A DNA stretch of 64,000 bases from Kineococcus mangrovi (GCF_041320705.1 NZ_JBGGTQ010000005.1:340140-404139), one strand, 5' to 3'; numbered from the stretch's first letter, positions 52,873-61,901 are shown. Notes: generated by a model from the letters alone, not told the origin. Numbers and translations: made by a program.

Positions 52873-53640
52873 ATGGCTGACGAGGTGTCGTTCCGCAGCT
52901 CGACCGGGCACCGGCTGGCCGGCCTCCTCGACGTCCCCACCGGACCCGTCCGCGGGTGGGGGATCTTCGCCCACGGGTTCACGCTCGGCAAGGACTCCCC
53001 GGCCGCCGCACGGATCTGCAAGGGCCTCGCCGAGGAGGGCATCGGGATGCTCCGCTTCGACAACCTCGGCCTGGGCGGTTCCGAGGGCGACTGGGGCGAC
53101 GGGTCGTTCACGCACAAGGTCGACGACACCGTCCTGGCGGCCGCGTTCATGGCCGGACGAGGAACCCCCGTGGCGCTGCTCGTGGGCCACTCCTTCGGCG
53201 GCGCAGCGGTCCTCGCGGCCGCCGGCCGGGTCCCCGACCTCCAGGCCGTCGTGAGCGTCGGCGCCCCCAGCGAACCCCGGCACGTCGAGCACAACTACGA
53301 CGCCCTCGTCGACCGCGTCCTGGCCGACGGCCACGCCGAGTGGCTCGTCGGCGGCCGCGCGCTCACCCTCAAACGCGCCTTCGTCGAGGACGTCCGCGCC
53401 GCCGACCTCAAGCAGCACGTCCACCGGCTCACGGTGCCGCTGCTCGTCATGCACTCCCCCACCGACTCCACCGTCAGCGTCGAGAACGCCAGCGCCATCT
53501 TCAAGGCGGCCCCGCACCCGCGCAGCTTCGTCTCCCTCGAGGGGTCCGACCACCTCCTCACCGCGCGGGGTCAGGCCCGCCGGGCGGCCCGCATCATCAG
53601 CGCCTGGGCCGACCAGTACCTCACGGCCCTGGAGGCCTGA
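52873..53640 (+). CDS. Alpha/beta hydrolase family protein
   Basis: A 255-residue serine hydrolase. The strand-turn-helix nucleophile is [15 protein letters not shown] near residue 100, the Asp is in [16 protein letters not shown] and the His is in [11 protein letters not shown]. It is cytoplasmic, with an unknown ester substrate. Relatives are described as OsmC-fused or stand-alone esterases. The ATG follows TAGGGT by 7 nt, indicating a leaderless gene divergent from the iron importer. Its last 20 nt overlap the convergent P-loop gene. Confidence 0.88.
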   Translation: MADEVSFRSSTGHRLAGLLDVPTGPVRGWGIFAHGFTLGKDSPAAARICKGLAEEGIGMLRFDNLGLGGSEGDWGDGSFTHKVDDTVLAAAFMAGRGTPVALLVGHSFGGAAVLAAAGRVPDLQAVVSVGAPSEPRHVEHNYDALVDRVLADGHAEWLVGGRALTLKRAFVEDVRAADLKQHVHRLTVPLLVMHSPTDSTVSVENASAIFKAAPHPRSFVSLEGSDHLLTARGQARRAARIISAWADQYLTALEA

Positions 53641-54268
53641 GCCCGAAGCGGACGCCGACGTCGTCCACGAGGACGTCGAGGGAACGGCCACCGTCGACGG
53701 TCAGCACCGCCGTCGGTGCGAGCTGCGCCAGCTGCCGCGCGAGGACCTCGGTGAAGAGCGCGTCACGGGCGAGCAGGTTCTCCAGGGCCCGTGGCGGGTC
53801 GCTCGTCCGCCCCGCCACGTCCCCCTCCCCACCCCGCTCACCGAACGCCCGGCGCCGGAACCCCGGCGTCGGCAGCAACCACACCGCCCGCTCCTGCACC
53901 CCACCCACGAGCGGGAGCACGAGCCGCGGCAGCAGCCGGAACCCCTCCACCACGACGACCCGGCCGCCCGGGCGGGCCAGCAGGTCCTCCACGACGAGCT
54001 CGAAGCCCTCCTCGGCGAACCAGTGGAAGGTCTCCAGCATCTCCACCGGGTCGCGCAGCACCCACCGCTCGTCCATCGACATCGCCAGGAAACGGTGCAG
54101 CAGCGGGGCCCGACCCGGGCCGAGCCGCCGCGCGTGGTCGACCATCGCGGCGTCGGTGTCCAGGACGTCGACCCCGAAGCGCCGGACCAGCTCCCGCGCC
54201 ACCGACGACTTCCCCGCCCCCGAACCGCCGCCGAGCCAGCGCACGTGCCCCAGACGCCCCGCCTCCAC
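53621..54268 (-). CDS. P-loop NTPase, kinase-like
   Basis: A 215-residue protein starting almost at a Walker A motif ([20 protein letters not shown] near residues 9-28), followed by an Asp pair ([15 protein letters not shown]) typical of small-molecule kinases such as CMP or shikimate kinase-like proteins. [15 protein letters not shown] could be a Walker B strand. The GTG at 54268 follows TACCGT by 6 nt on the minus strand, a leaderless signature; the frame is open to 54844, but there it reads as ilvD pseudogene sequence. Confidence 0.72.
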   Translation of the reverse strand: MEAGRLGHVRWLGGGSGAGKSSVARELVRRFGVDVLDTDAAMVDHARRLGPGRAPLLHRFLAMSMDERWVLRDPVEMLETFHWFAEEGFELVVEDLLARPGGRVVVVEGFRLLPRLVLPLVGGVQERAVWLLPTPGFRRRAFGERGGEGDVAGRTSDPPRALENLLARDALFTEVLARQLAQLAPTAVLTVDGGRSLDVLVDDVGVRFGLRPPGP

Positions 54269-54364
54269 CCGCGCACGGTAGCCCTGCCGCACGCAGTACC
54301 GCCCGACGGCGGAGTTCCACGGACGACGACCGCACCCCCACCCCGCGCGCTCCTGGCGCGGCGC

Positions 54365-54938
54365 GCGCCGTCTCACTGCGTCGATGTCGGCGAGCGTGAA
54401 GTCCAGACCGGCCTCCTGGGCCGCCGCCAGGACGTGCAGCACGGTGTCGGTGGAACCGTCCATCGCGACGTCGTGGGCCATCGCGTTCGAGAACGCGAGC
54501 TCGACGACCAGCGATCCCCCACGCGGGAACGGGTCCCGCCGCGCGACGCGCGTCGCCGGCGTGGACCCGTTCCCCGGCAGCGAGTGGCCGAGGGCCTCGG
54601 TGAGGCGGTTCACCGCGTTCGCGGTGAACATCCCCGAACGGGAACCGCACGTCGGGCAGGCCGACCGCTCCACCGCGTCGAGCCCGGTCTCGTTCACCTG
54701 CTCAGACGTCGGCGATGAGTTCCCGGCGCGGCGGGGAGCAGAGCATCCCCGGGTGGCCCGGGGCGACCCCGTCGTCGACGGCGACGGTGTTGAACTCCTT
54801 CGACACCCCGCCGGTCTCCGCGATCGCACCGGCCACGAGGTCACCCACGTCTTCGAGGTGGACGTGCCCCGGGGTGAACTGCCTGCAGGAGTCGGCGGCC
54901 GCGACGATCGGCTTCCCGAAGTCGCCGTCGGTCACGCT
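54365..54938 (-). pseudogene. ilvD: Fragmented dihydroxy-acid dehydratase gene (ilvD)
   Basis: Two pieces of IlvD are joined out of frame. The first (54938-54702) reads [30 protein letters not shown] and [14 protein letters not shown], ending at RELIADV then stop. The second (about 54700-54365) reads [31 protein letters not shown] and [20 protein letters not shown], ending ADIDAVRR. About 100 residues between the two pieces, a stretch within the second and the whole C-terminal half are missing, so the enzyme cannot work. It lies between the P-loop gene and the recombinase. Confidence 0.85.
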
Positions 54939-55022
54939 GGTGCACTCGGGTCGGGATCTGGTGCGGAACGAAGTCCAGGGTCGTCGTTTTGGCTGGGGCT
55001 GGCTGTCACCGTAAATTGCATT

Positions 55023-55061
55023 ACATTGGCTCTGGTAACTGATGTTCCATTGTCTTACCAT
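55023..55061 (+). repeat. Copy 1 of the 26-bp direct repeat, with a promoter
   Basis: Bases 55023-55048 match 61810-61835 in 24 of 26 positions, in the same orientation. It is AT-rich compared with the neighbourhood. TACCAT at 55056-55061 lies 6 nt before the recombinase GTG (55068), so the repeat overlaps or abuts the recombinase promoter. TGGTAA-N16-TTACCA around it forms an inverted repeat. Confidence 0.75.
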
Positions 55062-55067
55062 GGTGGT

Positions 55068-56081
55068 GTGAGCGCGAAGCCGGTAGCCGAGGTGCCCGAC
55101 GAACTGGTGGCCGCGCTGCTGCCGCCCCTGCCGCCTCCCCCCGTGCTGGACGTCGAGACCCTCCTGGTGTGGTTCGCGTCCCTGGACCCGGTCCGGCTGG
55201 GCTTGCGCGCCCCGGCGACGTGGCGGGCGTACGCCGTCGACGTCACGCACTTCGGGGAGTGGTGCAGTGCGCAGGGGCTGGACCCCCTGCCCGCGGCACC
55301 CGAGACCGTCGCCGACTACCTCACGGCTCACGTCGAGTCGCTGTCGATCGCCACGTTGCAGCGCCGGCTGGCCGCGGTGTCGGTCGCGCACGGCCTCATC
55401 GGGGTCCCCTCCCCCACCGACACCGAGCACGTCAGCCTCGTCTGGCGCGGACTGCGCCGCCTGCACGCGCCGGGGCGACGTCGGCACCGCGTGGACGCGT
55501 TGGAGACGCGCGGGCTCGTCGACCTCGTCGCGCCGCTGGAGGACACGGTGATGGACCACCGGGACCGGGCGCTGCTCGTGCTGGGTTTCGCCGGGGCGCT
55601 GCGACGTTCCGAGCTCAGCGCCCTCGACGTCACCGACGTCGTGCCTGAACCCGAACGCCTCCTCGTCACCGTCCGCGCCATCGGCTCCCGCGACGAACGC
55701 GTCGTGGAGCTGCCCCGGGGGCAACGGGCGGAGACGTGCCCGGTGCGGTCGTGGCGCAAGTGGACGGAGGTCGCCCGGCTCACCGAGGGCCCCGCTTTCC
55801 GCCGCATGACCAAGGGCGGCCACTCCCTGCGCCCCGAACGGCTCGGCGACCGGGGGGTCGCCGAGGTCGTCAAGCGCCGCACGCTCGACGCCGGGCTCGA
55901 CCCGAGCCTGTTCTCCGGGCACAGCCTGCGCGCCGGGTTCGTCACGGCGGCCACCCGGGCCGGGGTGCCGGGGGTCTCCATCGCCCGGCAGACCGGCCAC
56001 CGGTCAGCAGCCGCGCTCGCCGCCTGCGTCCGCGAGGACAGGCCCTTCCCCGGGAACCCGGCCGCCCACGTGGGTCTGTGA
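55068..56081 (+). CDS. Tyrosine recombinase with the nucleophile Tyr replaced by Cys
   Basis: A 337-residue integrase-like protein. The core has Arg in [13 protein letters not shown], His-x-x-Arg in [11 protein letters not shown] and His in [10 protein letters not shown]. Where relatives have RYIREGSLF, this protein reads ACVREDRPF: the catalytic Tyr is Cys (codon tgc). The Lys-containing beta-hairpin is also altered ([13 protein letters not shown] in place of SKTDQEG). The rest aligns to the end NPAAHVGL, so the gene is full length but probably inactive. The GTG at 55068 follows TACCAT by 6 nt. Confidence 0.85.
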   Translation: MSAKPVAEVPDELVAALLPPLPPPPVLDVETLLVWFASLDPVRLGLRAPATWRAYAVDVTHFGEWCSAQGLDPLPAAPETVADYLTAHVESLSIATLQRRLAAVSVAHGLIGVPSPTDTEHVSLVWRGLRRLHAPGRRRHRVDALETRGLVDLVAPLEDTVMDHRDRALLVLGFAGALRRSELSALDVTDVVPEPERLLVTVRAIGSRDERVVELPRGQRAETCPVRSWRKWTEVARLTEGPAFRRMTKGGHSLRPERLGDRGVAEVVKRRTLDAGLDPSLFSGHSLRAGFVTAATRAGVPGVSIARQTGHRSAAALAACVREDRPFPGNPAAHVGL

Positions 56082-56143
56082 TCGGGTCCGGTGGACGCGG
56101 TCCTGACCCCACCGCGGGCGGCGGGGAGCCAGGACCGCGGGCA

Positions 56144-57487
56144 TCACCCGAACAGGGCTTGGCCGAGGTACTCCCCTCGACGGCAGCCCCCCGGGACCGC
56201 GAAGACCGCCGACCCGATCGGGGTCGTCCACCGGTTCAACAGGTCCAGCTCGTCCAACCGCTGCTGGACGGGGACGAACTGGTGCGCCGGGTCGGCCTGG
56301 AAGGCGATGAACACCAGTCCTGAGTCGCTGAGCCGCCCCGGCGGGGGTGGGACGTCGTAGTTGTACGCCCGCCGCAAGAACGCCTGGGTGGCGTCGTCGG
56401 TGCGGGCGCGGCGGATGTGGGCGAAGGTGTCGATGACCGGCAGCCCCAGCTCGTCCTCCGCCTCCAGGTCCGGCTCGTCGTGCTCCCGGACCCCGGTCAG
56501 CGGGGCACCGTCGTACAGGCGGCGCCCGACCGCGGCTTCGCGGCCGGCACGGTCCAGTTCGTCCCAGGTGTCGAGGTCGATCGCGATGCGGCGCACGACC
56601 ATGGACGTTCCCCCGGCCAGCCAGCGGGCCCCGTCGGCTGCCTCGGCCTCGCCGGCGCCGCCGGTGGTGGGGCCGATCCAGACCAGGGCCCGCCCAGCCG
56701 GGGTGGTGTGGTCGACGTTGCGGGTGCCGTCGACCTGGCCCATGAGGTTGCGCATCGTCGTCCCGGTCGGGGTGGACCCGACGCTGCGGCGAAAACCGTG
56801 CTGGACCCACCGCACGGTGGTGAAGGTCCGCGCCTCCTTGGTCAGCAACCGCACCGCGTGGGCGACGCTGACCTGGTCCTCGGCGCACACCTGCAGCACC
56901 AGGTCGCCCTCGGACCAGGACGCCTGCAGCCTGTCGATGCCGAACGGCGGCAGCGGTCCCAGCCACGACGGGCGCGCCGCCTCCAACCCCGCGGCGGTGA
57001 ACACCGCGGGCCCGTAGCCGACCGTCACGGTGAGGTGCGCCGGGACGGTGGCCAGCTCCGGTTCGGTGTCGGCCAACCCGGCCAGACCAGAGGTCAGCCG
57101 GGCGATGTCGTCGGTCCAGACCCGCATGAGCCGGATCAACCCGTCGCGGTCGACGCCGGGGAGCAGGTCGAAGGCGACCAGGGTGGCGAACGCCTGCGGT
57201 GCGGTGGTGATCCCGGCCTGGTGCTCCCCGTGGAAGGGGACCTGGGAGCGACCGACCTCGTCCTGCTCACCGCTCGCGCCGCTGGTGCCCGCCGCGCCCG
57301 TCCCGCCGTCGCGGGCGGACGCCGCGCGGGCGCCCAGGGCCCCTGCACCGACCCCACCCAGAGCGGCGGCGCCGGAGGCGAACAGGGTCCGGCGGCCGAG
57401 GCCGTGGCTCCGTTTCGACTCCCCGCCGACGTTGTCGCGGTCGCGGCCCGCGGTGTGCCCGGGTGCGCTGTCCTCGGGCGTGGTCAC
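56144..57487 (-). CDS. Dye-decolourising peroxidase (EfeB/DyP), Tat-exported
   Basis: A 447-residue heme peroxidase. A twin-arginine signal (HGLGRRTLFASGAAALGG) marks Tat export of the folded heme protein, using the TatA/TatC encoded at 1143-2343. The heme-pocket motif GQVDGTRNVD (GXXDG) and the proximal His in DTFAHIRRAR are visible, with the late FVPVQQRLDELDLLNRW segment. In the EfeUOB system such a protein takes part in iron or heme handling. The GTG overlaps the PCuAC gene stop (GTGA), so the two are coupled. Confidence 0.9.
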   Translation of the reverse strand: MTTPEDSAPGHTAGRDRDNVGGESKRSHGLGRRTLFASGAAALGGVGAGALGARAASARDGGTGAAGTSGASGEQDEVGRSQVPFHGEHQAGITTAPQAFATLVAFDLLPGVDRDGLIRLMRVWTDDIARLTSGLAGLADTEPELATVPAHLTVTVGYGPAVFTAAGLEAARPSWLGPLPPFGIDRLQASWSEGDLVLQVCAEDQVSVAHAVRLLTKEARTFTTVRWVQHGFRRSVGSTPTGTTMRNLMGQVDGTRNVDHTTPAGRALVWIGPTTGGAGEAEAADGARWLAGGTSMVVRRIAIDLDTWDELDRAGREAAVGRRLYDGAPLTGVREHDEPDLEAEDELGLPVIDTFAHIRRARTDDATQAFLRRAYNYDVPPPPGRLSDSGLVFIAFQADPAHQFVPVQQRLDELDLLNRWTTPIGSAVFAVPGGCRRGEYLGQALFG

Positions 57488-58242
57488 GGCGTCGCCGTCG
57501 CCGTCGTCGGGGCGCCGGAGTGCTCCATCCCCTCCGTGCCGTGCCCTCCCTCCACCGTCCCCGTCCCATCGGCCTCGCCGTCCCCGTCGCCGTCGTAGGA
57601 CTCGTTGGCGCCGGAGTAGGAGCGGGCCGGGGCGGTGAGGTCGACGGTGGAACCGTCCTCGGCGGTCAGGGTGATGGTGACGTCCTGGCCGGGCAGGACG
57701 GGGGCGGTCACCGACATGAGCATCAGGTGGTCCCCACCGGGGGACAGCTCGTGGGTGCCGCCGGCGGGGACGACGAACCCACCCTCCTTCGGGCGCATGA
57801 CCATCGCGCCGGAGGCGTCGGTGGCCATCTCGTGCAGCTCCGTGCTGGTCGAGGACGCTGTGGTGGCCGAGACGATGTGCACGTCCTCGGCGCCGGTGTT
57901 GCTCAAGGTGGCGAACGCAGCCGTCATGCCGGTGTCGGCGGCTTTCACCCACGGGTCGGTGATGGTCACCGCCGACGCCTCCCCACCCCCGGTGCTGCCG
58001 GCCGAGGGTGCGGTGGAGGTGGTGGCGGCGGGTGCGGCCACGCCGTCGGTGCTCCTCGCTCCGCCGGAGCACGCGGCGAGCCCGACGACGGCCAGCAGCG
58101 GAGCAGCGGCCAACGCCAGCCGGCGGCGGGACTGCCCGGCGCCGCGCCCCGACCGGCCCGCACGAGCGGGTAGCGCGACGGTGGCGGGGACGGCCGTGGG
58201 GGTGGTGCCCTGCGAGGTGGTGGCCTGCGAGGTGGTGGTCAT
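57484..58242 (-). CDS. PCuAC-type periplasmic copper chaperone lipoprotein
   Basis: A 252-residue lipoprotein. The lipobox ALAAAPLLAVVGLAAC is near residues 46-61, and the PCuAC copper site is seen in the motif H-x-M-x10-M ... H-x-M (LHEMATDASGAMVM and GDHLMLM). PCuAC proteins deliver Cu(I) to cytochrome oxidase or to other targets. The His/Asp/Gly-rich tail (ESYDGDGDGEADG and GGHGTEGMEHSG) may bind metal. CAGGAG precedes the ATG at 58242. The next gene in the operon is DyP. Confidence 0.9.
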   Translation of the reverse strand: MTTTSQATTSQGTTPTAVPATVALPARAGRSGRGAGQSRRRLALAAAPLLAVVGLAACSGGARSTDGVAAPAATTSTAPSAGSTGGGEASAVTITDPWVKAADTGMTAAFATLSNTGAEDVHIVSATTASSTSTELHEMATDASGAMVMRPKEGGFVVPAGGTHELSPGGDHLMLMSVTAPVLPGQDVTITLTAEDGSTVDLTAPARSYSGANESYDGDGDGEADGTGTVEGGHGTEGMEHSGAPTTATATP

Positions 58243-58334
58243 GGTCGAACTCCTGAACGTCGTCACGGGGTTGGGCTGAGGTGCGGGGGTGTCGTGGGTG
58301 TCGCAGGCGTCGTGGGGCCCGCTGGTGGGTCGGC

Positions 58335-58979
58335 TCACCGTTGCGGGCCCTTCGCACGGCGTCGTCGGTGCAGGGCGAGCGGCACCAGGCCGACCAGGAC
58401 CAGGACCAGGACGACCGCCGCGACCGGGGCACCGGGGAACCCGCCGCTGCTGGTGGCGTCGGCGGGTGCGGGTGCGGCCCTGGTGCCCTGCGAAGCCGGC
58501 GCCGGGGTCGGTGCCGGTGCGGCCGTCGCGCCGGGCGCGGCGGGTGTGGAGGGTGCGCCGGCGACGGTGAAGCCGAAAGCGCCCTGAACGGGGTGCCCGT
58601 CGCCGGAGACGACCCGCCACACGACCTGGTAGTCCCCGCCGCCGAGCCCGTCGGGCCACGCCACGGTGAGGGTGTCGCCGTCGACGACGGGGTCGGCGGT
58701 GGGGATGTCGTTGCCGGCGCCGTCGCGCAGGACCGCCAACGGGGCGATGGGCAGGATCTGCGAACTGTACGTCATCTCCAACTGGGCCGGGACCTGCTCC
58801 AGTGAGGCCCCGTCAGCGGGGTTGGTCGAGCGCAGCTGGTCGTGGGCGGTGGCGGGCACGGCGGTGGCCAGGGCCCACACCAGGCAGCTCAGCACCCCCG
58901 CCGCGACCGCGACCGCGGTCCGCGGAGCCGGGGTCGGGGTCGGTGTCGGGGTTGGGCTCGAGGTCGAGGTCGAGGTCAC
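58335..58979 (-). CDS. CopC domain membrane-anchored copper protein (YcnJ/CopC)
   Basis: A 214-residue CopC protein. After a signal peptide ending ALATAVPATA comes the mature His start HDQLRSTNPADG, a copper ligand, and the second CopC motif SGDGHPVQGAFGFTV. A Pro/Ala/Thr linker and a C-terminal helix (PVAAVVLVLVLVGLVPLAL) anchor it in the membrane. It binds copper outside the cell and may hand it to PCuAC. GTG start; it overlaps the PepSY gene by 4 nt (GTGA). Confidence 0.9.
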   Translation of the reverse strand: MTSTSTSSPTPTPTPTPAPRTAVAVAAGVLSCLVWALATAVPATAHDQLRSTNPADGASLEQVPAQLEMTYSSQILPIAPLAVLRDGAGNDIPTADPVVDGDTLTVAWPDGLGGGDYQVVWRVVSGDGHPVQGAFGFTVAGAPSTPAAPGATAAPAPTPAPASQGTRAAPAPADATSSGGFPGAPVAAVVLVLVLVGLVPLALHRRRRAKGPQR

Positions 58980-60670
58980 GAGGTCCTCCCGGCCGTCGGG
59001 GTGGGGACGGCCGGGGACAGGTCGTCGCGGCGACGGGGCCGTCCGCGCCGGAGCCGGCCGAGGACGACGTCCACGACGAGGAAGGCCAGCAGTGAGACCC
59101 CCAGCAGCGGCAACGCCACGCCGACCGCGACGGTGATGACCACGACGAGGGCCAGGACCGGTCTGGGCAGGTGCCGCCAGGCGCCGGGGTGGACCGCCGG
59201 ACCGACCGACGAGCGCCGGGCGGGGTCGGGGCGGCGCTGCCACCACATGCGGTAGCCCCACACGACCACCGCGCTCAGCCCCAGTCCCAGGACGAGCAGG
59301 GCCAGCTGGTTGCCCAGGCCGAAGGAGCCCATGTGCAGGTCGATGCCCCAGCGGGCCAGCTTGGCCGCGAACGGGTAGTCGGAGAAGCGGACGACGTCGA
59401 GGACCTGCCCGCTGAGCGTTCCCGTGCTCGTGGCGGTGAGGGTGATGGCGGCGGAGTCGACCTGGGTGTGCAGACCGCGGTCGACCTCGTCGACCTTCCA
59501 CGCCGCCCCCGCCTCAGCCGGGGCCTTGACCTCGATCTTGCCGGCGCTCAGACCCGCCTGGCGGGCGGTGTCCAGCACCTGCTCGAACGCGGCCGGCGTC
59601 ACCGCAGCGGCGGGGTCCGCGGCAGCGGAGGGGGCGCCGGGCTCAGCGCTGGGCGCGGTGTGCCCCTCACGACCTGCGTGCCCCTCGTGACCGCTCGTGG
59701 CACCACTGGCGGCACCACTGGCGGCACCACTGCCGGCACCGGGCACGGTGGTGTCCACCGTCGGGGTGTCCCACGACAGCGCGCTGCGCAGCTCGGTCAC
59801 CCGGGCCCCGGCGTAGGTCGACCACGTCAGCCCCGTCGCGGACAGGGCCAGCAATCCCACCGCGGTCCAGGTACCGACCACCGCGTGCAGGGTCCGGGTC
59901 CGGCCCCGTCCACCCCGACCGCGACGACCGGGGCCCTGGTTCGGGCCGACGTCGGGACCCCGAGGGGCCAGCACCCGCCCCAGAACCCCACGACCACGGG
60001 GGGAAGGAGCCCCGGTGCCGGTGGTCTCGGTGGTGCTGGCGGCGGCGCGGCGAGCCCCGACCTGGCGGGCGACCCACAGGCTCAGGCCCGACAGCGCCAG
60101 CACCCACAGCCAGGAGGCGGCCAGCTCGCTGTACAGGCGGCCGGGTTCCCCCAGGTGCAGGTTGCGGTGCAGTTGATCCACCCAGGTCCGCAGCGGGAGG
60201 ACCCCGCTGGTGCCGTAGACGGTCAGCTCGCCCCGCAGCTGCCCGGTGCCGGGGTCGACGAAGACGGCGGTGCGTTCGGACTCACCCAGGGTCGGGTCGG
60301 AGAACAGGACGCGGGTGGTGTCCGAGGCGGTGGGCGCGGGCCGGACCGCCACCGGTTCGGCCCCGCCGCGGGCCTCGACGGCGGCCTGGACCTGCTCGGC
60401 CAGCGGCAGTCGGGTCGTCGACGGGGTGACGTGCAACTGGTCGCGGTAGAGCGCTTCCTCGATCTGCGGAGTCGCCGCGTACAGGGTTCCGCTGACGGCG
60501 GCGACGAGCAGGAACGGGGCGATGAAGACCCCGGCGTAGAAGTGCAGACGCAGCACCAGCGGACGCGCCCGCGCCCACGTCGAACGGCTCGACGGTGAGG
60601 TCGTCGGCGGAGGTGTCGGTGGAGGCGTCGGTGTCGTGGGGGTGGGGGTGATCAGGTCGTCGGCAGGCAC
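58976..60670 (-). CDS. PepSY-associated TM protein
   Basis: A 564-residue membrane protein with a cytoplasmic Pro/Thr-rich N-terminus, first helix FIAPFLLVAAVSGTLYAA, a PepSY-like extracytoplasmic domain, further helices (LLALSATGLTWSTYAGARVT and GNQLALLVLGLGLSAVVVWGY) and a basic tail. The family is implicated in iron-siderophore reduction and copper or heme handling. An extracytoplasmic Ser/Gly/Ala-rich stretch with HEGHAGREGH could bind metal. GAGGA lies before the GTG at 60670. It is the first gene of the copper/heme operon. Confidence 0.85.
   Translation of the reverse strand: MPADDLITPTPTTPTPPPTPPPTTSPSSRSTWARARPLVLRLHFYAGVFIAPFLLVAAVSGTLYAATPQIEEALYRDQLHVTPSTTRLPLAEQVQAAVEARGGAEPVAVRPAPTASDTTRVLFSDPTLGESERTAVFVDPGTGQLRGELTVYGTSGVLPLRTWVDQLHRNLHLGEPGRLYSELAASWLWVLALSGLSLWVARQVGARRAAASTTETTGTGAPSPRGRGVLGRVLAPRGPDVGPNQGPGRRGRGGRGRTRTLHAVVGTWTAVGLLALSATGLTWSTYAGARVTELRSALSWDTPTVDTTVPGAGSGAASGAASGATSGHEGHAGREGHTAPSAEPGAPSAAADPAAAVTPAAFEQVLDTARQAGLSAGKIEVKAPAEAGAAWKVDEVDRGLHTQVDSAAITLTATSTGTLSGQVLDVVRFSDYPFAAKLARWGIDLHMGSFGLGNQLALLVLGLGLSAVVVWGYRMWWQRRPDPARRSSVGPAVHPGAWRHLPRPVLALVVVITVAVGVALPLLGVSLLAFLVVDVVLGRLRRGRPRRRDDLSPAVPTPTAGRTS
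59699..59734. repeat. 12-nt tandem repeat inside the PepSY gene
   Basis: Three copies of ggcaccactggc (the third differs by one base) encode the Gly-Ala-Ala-Ser stretch of the PepSY protein. Six or more nt of slippage would stay in frame only in multiples of 12. Confidence 0.8.
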
Positions 60671-61019
60671 GGTGGGTCCTCCAGGGCAGGGGCCCGGGGC
60701 GGCGCAGCACGAGATCGCCCCTCTGCCTCGCGGGCCACCGGCCGACGCGACGTGGCGACGGGGCGTGGTGGCCGACGGGGACCGACGGCGACGACCGGCA
60801 GGGTGGGAGACCTGCGGGGGGATCGACGTGGAAGGGTGCAGCAGCACCCCGGGTCGGTCCGACGGTCACGCTCGGGAAGGTCAGCCCGGTCGTGGGAGAG
60901 GGCGACGGCACGCCGCCCGGTGGGCGGGGTGGTCGTGGTGGGTAGCGGTGACGTCACACGCCCCGGGCGAGGACCGGCGGACCGGTCCCCGGACGGGAGC
61001 GATCGGCCTGTGTCGAAGC
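60671..61019. other. 349-nt gap upstream of the PepSY gene, no convincing gene
   Basis: It should hold the promoter of the copper/heme operon. I see no TANNNT hexamer with a good -35 here that I can defend, and no gene. A TGACGTCA palindrome lies at 60949-60956. Confidence 0.45.
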
Positions 61020-61706
61020 TCAGGCGTGGAGCAGACCCACCGGTGGACCACGCCGCGACAGGGCCCGCACCAGGACGACCTCGTGCACCGGGCGTCGCTC
61101 GAAGGCCGCCCGGGACGCGCGGGGCAGACGTGCTGCGACCACCTGGGACGGAGCGAGCAGGGCCACCACCAACGGGGCCAGCCAGGCCCACAACCGCCAC
61201 AACGCTCGTTCCCCGCTGGCCAGGACCAGCGCGGTCACGACGGTGGCGACGACGTGGGCGGCGAGCATCGGGGTGAGGGTCCAGGGTCCGACGTCGACCC
61301 CGGCAGCACCTGCCGTGTGCATCGAGCCCATCGAGGACACGGCGGTGGCGGAGTCGAGGGCGGAGTCGATGCCCGGGGAGTGCGCGTGGGCCGGTCGCCC
61401 CATCGGCATCGCGTTCAGCGTCTGGACGTCCAACGGCCCGGTGCGGGCGGAGTCCAGGCTCATGAACACCTGGTGCAGCAGCAGCTGTCCCCCGGCCAGC
61501 AGGGCGAAGACCGTGGCGGTGCTCAACCGCCAGCGAGTCACCAGGTGGACCGTCAGAGCGACGGCGACCACGACGGCACCGGCGAGCATCCCGGAGGGGA
61601 CGAGGCCGCCACCGACGACGTGCGCGACAGCAGCCAGGACGACGATGACGACCGTCACCACGACGCTGCGCAGCACGCGCAGCACCCCGGTGGTCGGTCG
61701 GTTCAC
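61020..61706 (-). CDS. Integral membrane protein of unknown function
   Basis: A 228-residue protein with about five membrane helices (SVVVTVVIVVLAAVAHVVGG and AGGQLLLHQVFMSL among them) and a His/Met-containing loop (MPMGRPAHAHSPG and SSMGSMHTAG) that could bind copper or iron. The GTG at 61706 follows TAGGCT by 6 nt on the minus strand. It is upstream of the copper/heme operon on the same strand, so it may share its function. No family recognised. Confidence 0.65.
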   Translation of the reverse strand: MNRPTTGVLRVLRSVVVTVVIVVLAAVAHVVGGGLVPSGMLAGAVVVAVALTVHLVTRWRLSTATVFALLAGGQLLLHQVFMSLDSARTGPLDVQTLNAMPMGRPAHAHSPGIDSALDSATAVSSMGSMHTAGAAGVDVGPWTLTPMLAAHVVATVVTALVLASGERALWRLWAWLAPLVVALLAPSQVVAARLPRASRAAFERRPVHEVVLVRALSRRGPPVGLLHA

Positions 61707-61809
61707 GGCGTCAGCCTAGATCAGGGTGCCTCCCCTACGACACCGCGTCGGACTCCCCCGTCGGGAGACTGCGAGGGTGCGACGTCGTCGGGACCAGGGC
61801 GTCATGTCA

Positions 61810-61835
61810 CATTGGCTCCGGTAACTGATCTTCCC
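61810..61835 (+). repeat. Copy 2 of the 26-bp direct repeat
   Basis: It matches 55023-55048 in 24 of 26 bases, in the same orientation, in an intergenic gap between the membrane protein gene and moeZ. The similarity extends weakly a further 10-15 nt. Confidence 0.75.
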
Positions 61836-61843
61836 TTTGTATG

Positions 61844-61860
61844 GGTGGCAGAGCCACCCG
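61844..61860 (-). terminator. Terminator-like hairpin after moeZ
   Basis: GGGTGGC-aga-GCCACCC is a perfect 7-bp stem with a 3-nt loop, 41 nt after the moeZ stop. Confidence 0.55.
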
Positions 61861-61901
61861 AACGAACGCCGGCCGCGGCGACCCGACGCGTCGAGGCCCC
61901 G

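Larger units (their letters stand above)
55023..61835. mobile_element. Candidate decayed integrated element bounded by direct repeats
   Basis: About 6.8 kb lies between two 26-bp direct repeats (24/26 identical). Inside are a tyrosine recombinase gene immediately next to copy 1, then a copper/heme operon and a membrane protein gene. Layout and repeats resemble an attL-integrase-cargo-attR element. Against it, the recombinase lacks its nucleophile, and neither repeat lies in a tRNA gene. The ilvD debris just outside copy 1 could reflect earlier events. The boundaries are inferred. Confidence 0.45.

Noticed and set aside
60671..61019. A gene upstream of the PepSY gene
   Set aside because: Several frames are open but none has domain-like sequence or consistent codon use.
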